Below are positions 61,476 to 64,000 of a stretch of 64,000 bases of DNA, in pieces; the stretch's first letter is position 1, and each line of letters opens with the position of its first letter. The position numbers and the translations under genes are program-made. A model generated the notes under the pieces. The model was not told where the DNA came from. It did not search any database and saw only the letters and a list, made by a program, of their open reading frames with translations. The stretch is taken from contig JALONM010000009.1 in assembly GCA_025454925.1 (NCBI GenBank), positions 1-64,000 of the forward strand, given 5' to 3'. The stretch is from Cytophagaceae bacterium. GTDB lineage: Bacteria; Bacteroidota; Bacteroidia; Cytophagales; Cytophagaceae.

Positions 61476-62624
61476 ATGAACCATAAAAAATTTGCAACCA
61501 AGGCAGTACATGCCGGTGTTGAACCGGACCCACACACTGGGGCCATCATGACGCCTATTTATCAAACCAGCACGTATGTGCAGGAATCACCAGGCAAACA
61601 TAAAGGCTATGAATATTCCCGCACGCACAATCCTACCCGGACTGCCCTGCAACAAAGCCTGGCCGCGCTGGAAAACGGAAAATATGGATTATGCTTTGCT
61701 TCCGGACTCGCAGCTACCGATGCTGTATTGAAATTACTCAAGCCCGGCGATGAAGTAATTGCGACCAACGATTTATATGGTGGCACGTACCGCATCTTCA
61801 CTAAAGTTTTTGAACGCTTCGGCATCCGGTTCAAATTTGTTTCTATGGATGACCCTTCCTCCCTGGAAAAAGAAATCACCGCCAACACCAAATTATTCTG
61901 GGTTGAAACACCCACCAATCCTCTGCTGAATGTGGTAAATATAAAAGCCATTGCAGCAGTGGCAAAAGCCCACCAGGCCTGGTGTGTGGTGGACAATACC
62001 TTTGCTACGCCCTACCTTCAGAATCCACTGGATCTGGGAGCTGACCTGGTCGTGCATTCCGTAACCAAATACCTCGCCGGACATTCCGATGTGGTAATGG
62101 GAGCCATCGTTACCAATCATGAAGCACTACATCAGGAATTACGTTTCTTGCAAAACGCTTGCGGTGCGGTGCCTGGCCCTCAAGATTGTTTTTTAGTATT
62201 AAGAGGAATAAAAACCTTGCATCTGCGCATGAAAGCACATGTTGAAAATGCAGGCATACTGGCGCAATACTTGCAACAGCACCCCAAAGTGGCTCGTGTA
62301 TATTATCCAGGTCTGGCCACTCACCCTCAACATGCCCTTGCTAAAGAACAAATGAAAGGATTCGGAGGAATGATTTCTTTTTGTTTGAAAAGCGATGACA
62401 TTCAAGACGCATTGAGGGTACTGGAAAAGTTGGAGCTCTTTTCCCTGGCGGAATCGTTGGGGGGAGTAGAATCCTTGTGCGGACATCCTGCCACGATGAC
62501 ACATGCCAGCATACCCAAAGCAGAACGCGAAAAAGCAGGACTGAGCGATACACTCATTCGGCTTAGTGTAGGCATAGAAGACAGCGACGACTTGATCGCC
62601 GACTTACAACAAGCCATAGGATAA
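61476..62624 (+). CDS. metB: Cystathionine gamma-synthase/lyase-type PLP enzyme
   Basis: A 382-residue Cys/Met-metabolism PLP enzyme. Visible features: KAVHAGVEPDPHTGAIMTPIYQTSTY at the N-terminus, YEYSRTHNPTR, FASGLAATDAV, LFWVETPTNPLLNVVNI, and the PLP-lysine motif SVTKYLAGHSDVVMGA (Lys near 200). The C-terminal SLGGVESLCGHPATMTHAS is typical of the synthase/lyase group. Whether it is cystathionine gamma-synthase or beta/gamma-lyase cannot be decided from the sequence alone; the symbol is the closest assignment. It is 16 bases before the patatin gene. Confidence 0.93.
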   Translation: MNHKKFATKAVHAGVEPDPHTGAIMTPIYQTSTYVQESPGKHKGYEYSRTHNPTRTALQQSLAALENGKYGLCFASGLAATDAVLKLLKPGDEVIATNDLYGGTYRIFTKVFERFGIRFKFVSMDDPSSLEKEITANTKLFWVETPTNPLLNVVNIKAIAAVAKAHQAWCVVDNTFATPYLQNPLDLGADLVVHSVTKYLAGHSDVVMGAIVTNHEALHQELRFLQNACGAVPGPQDCFLVLRGIKTLHLRMKAHVENAGILAQYLQQHPKVARVYYPGLATHPQHALAKEQMKGFGGMISFCLKSDDIQDALRVLEKLELFSLAESLGGVESLCGHPATMTHASIPKAEREKAGLSDTLIRLSVGIEDSDDLIADLQQAIG

Positions 62625-62640
62625 GTAGAAAAAAGACTTC

Positions 62641-63666
62641 ATGGGAAGAAAGATAAAAATACTGAGCATCGACGGAGGAGGCATACGAGGCATCATTCCG
62701 GGACAGATTTTGGTATACGTAGAAAATAAATTGCGTGAGCTCTCCGGAAATCCGGAGGCTATGTTGGCAGATTATTTTGATTTTTTTGCAGGCACCAGTA
62801 CAGGTGGAATTTTAACAGGCATATATTTATGTCCTGACGAAACCAATCCACGTCGCCCGCGCTTTACCGCTGAACAAGCCGTAGAGCTTTATTTGCGCAG
62901 AGGGCCAATTATTTTCAATAGCTCACCCTGGAAAAAATTTACTTCCATGGGAGGACTATCGGAAGAAATGTATTCGGAAGAAGCCCTGGAGACTTACCTG
63001 CGCGCGTATTTCCGAGACATCAAACTCAGTGAGCTGATTCGTCCCGCCATCATGACGGCTTATGAAATAGAAAAACGAAGGCCTTACTTTTTTTCGGTAG
63101 ACGACGCACGCACCTTAATCGGCAACGATTTCTTCCTGCGGGATGTAGCGCGCGCCACGTCTGCCGCTCCCATCTATTTTAAAGCTTCCAAAATTCAAAG
63201 CTGCGACAACCAAACCCCTTATTCCTTTGTAGACGGAGGGATGTTTGCCAATAACCCAGCCTTGTGTGCTTATACTGAAGCTACTAAAAAATTCCTTATC
63301 CATGGATCCAAACCTGCCTTCGACGACATTTTACTTTTGTCGCTAGGTACCGGCGTTAAGAAAAACCCATTCAACTACGAAGAAGCCAAAGAATGGGGAG
63401 CCTTGGGATGGGTAAAACCCATCATGCATATTTTCATGTCGGGTACCAATGAAATCGTCGATCACCAATTATACCACCTGTTCACCAATACAGGCGTAGA
63501 AAACCAATACCTGAGACTAACCCCGGAATTAAATTCTGCAAGTGCCGAACTCGACGATGCCAGTCCTGAGAACCTGCTGGCTCTCAAAAGAGAAGGCGAT
63601 GCCTGTGTAAGCAAACACCAGACAGAACTAGACCGTTTTATACAATTGATCATTGACAGCAATTAA
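62641..63666 (+). CDS. Patatin-like phospholipase
   Basis: A 341-residue cytoplasmic lipid acyl hydrolase. The oxyanion loop is DGGGIRG (about 11-17), the nucleophile elbow GTSTGG (Ser near 53), and the catalytic Asp is in VDGGMFANNP (near 200). It resembles the CapV-like group used as an effector in some cyclic-nucleotide defence systems, but no cyclase or cap gene is adjacent, so a housekeeping lipid role is more likely. It begins 16 bases after metB and ends 12 before the TrpF-like gene. Confidence 0.93.
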   Translation: MGRKIKILSIDGGGIRGIIPGQILVYVENKLRELSGNPEAMLADYFDFFAGTSTGGILTGIYLCPDETNPRRPRFTAEQAVELYLRRGPIIFNSSPWKKFTSMGGLSEEMYSEEALETYLRAYFRDIKLSELIRPAIMTAYEIEKRRPYFFSVDDARTLIGNDFFLRDVARATSAAPIYFKASKIQSCDNQTPYSFVDGGMFANNPALCAYTEATKKFLIHGSKPAFDDILLLSLGTGVKKNPFNYEEAKEWGALGWVKPIMHIFMSGTNEIVDHQLYHLFTNTGVENQYLRLTPELNSASAELDDASPENLLALKREGDACVSKHQTELDRFIQLIIDSN

Positions 63667-63678
63667 ACCTAACAGGAT

Positions 63679-64000
63679 ATGTCCGTTTCATTGGAAATAA
63701 AAGTATCTGAAATTAACAATCTCGCAGAAGCCCGTTACTGCGCAGGCATGGGAGTAACTTATATTGGGTTTTCCTGCGATCCTTTGCGCGAAAGCGTACC
63801 CATGTCCTCCATACAAGAAATGACAGGATGGCTTTCCGGCATTCAGCCGGTGCTGGAACTAGGCGATACTGGAGAAGTTCCGGCGGAAGCTTCTTCCAGC
63901 CAATACTCACTGGAACTTCCACTCCATCGCATAGGGATGCTATCCGACTGGAATGGATTTATCAAACTGAAAGATTGGACGCTTCCGCCTTTGTCACAAC
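63679..64000 (+). CDS. TrpF-like beta/alpha barrel protein, partial at window edge
   Basis: An open frame from ATG 63679 that runs off the window (107 codons visible). The N-terminus, IKVSEINNLAEARYCAGMGVTYIGFSCDP, parallels the start of phosphoribosylanthranilate isomerase (K-V-C-G-I-T-N), but the Cys-Gly after the first Val is replaced by Ser-Glu, so it is more likely a TrpF-related barrel protein than true TrpF. It is the fourth gene of the operon from 60777. Confidence 0.75.
   Translation, partial: MSVSLEIKVSEINNLAEARYCAGMGVTYIGFSCDPLRESVPMSSIQEMTGWLSGIQPVLELGDTGEVPAEASSSQYSLELPLHRIGMLSDWNGFIKLKDWTLPPLSQ

Noticed and set aside
62641-63666. CBASS defence effector (CapV-type patatin)
   Set aside because: No nucleotidyltransferase, Cap2/Cap3 or other defence gene is adjacent; the neighbours are metabolic (metB-like, TrpF-like barrel, oxygenase).

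Overview
The window is chromosomal DNA from a free-living, probably gliding member of the Bacteroidota (Cytophagia/Chitinophagia-like). The signs are type IX secretion system (T9SS) cargo proteins with C-terminal sorting domains, a PorP/SprF-family protein, a TonB-dependent receptor with an N-terminal carboxypeptidase-regulatory domain, Bacteroidota -7 promoter boxes (TAnnTTTG), few Shine-Dalgarno sites and about 40% GC. I see no rRNA, CRISPR array, complete insertion sequence or prophage.

Layout. 1-5.8 kb: prfC; then a TPP riboswitch driving a tight four-gene operon (methyltransferase, HypE/ThiL-superfamily protein, ThiE-like protein, Trm112-like zinc protein), converging on a radical SAM gene. 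6-8.8 kb: a DUF1016 (YhcG-type) nuclease carrying palindromic inserts, and a DnaQ exonuclease/GIY-YIG fusion. 8.9-14.2 kb: a TonB receptor and a four-gene envelope module built round a membrane-anchored muramidase. 14.4-21.6 kb: an LtaS-like sulfatase-fold enzyme, a GH88 glycoside hydrolase, an orphan asparagine-synthase-like protein, a fatty acid desaturase and a small MscS channel. 21.7-38.1 kb: five large secreted proteins, interrupted by a DUF4386/Crp/MATE block bounded by short inverted repeats. Three of the secreted proteins form one minus-strand operon. 38.3-40.7 kb: a lipoprotein, tRNA-Cys, tRNA-Ser and ruvC. 40.8-45.6 kb: a five-gene operon (flippase-like protein, GT2 glycosyltransferase, small protein, OppC-type permease, SpoIIE-type phosphatase). 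46-64 kb: mostly housekeeping and envelope genes (mtnN, PorP/SprF, ppk2, M48 protease, phospholipase-like barrel, YiaA, ceramidase-like protein, prohibitin-like protein, acetyltransferase), ending in an operon of 2OG-Fe oxygenase, metB-like gene, patatin and a TrpF-like barrel cut by the window edge.

Most notable. (1) The TPP-riboswitch operon holds none of the standard thiamine genes in canonical form: the ThiE-like protein has lost signature residues, the HypE-like protein lacks the HypE C-terminal cysteine motif, and a methyltransferase is paired with a Trm112-like protein. A long hairpin after the aptamer buries the first start codon. (2) A dispersed, structured repeat of 102-131 nt occurs three times, each copy beginning GGGCGTGTCCC and ending CTATCCCTCACGCA; its conserved blocks separate hairpins whose sequence differs but whose pairing is kept. 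(3) A four-gene membrane module tethers a phage-type muramidase to the envelope. (4) Palindromic elements sit in frame inside the DUF1016 gene. (5) One surface-protein operon combines cohesin-like, dockerin-like and MopE-like modules.
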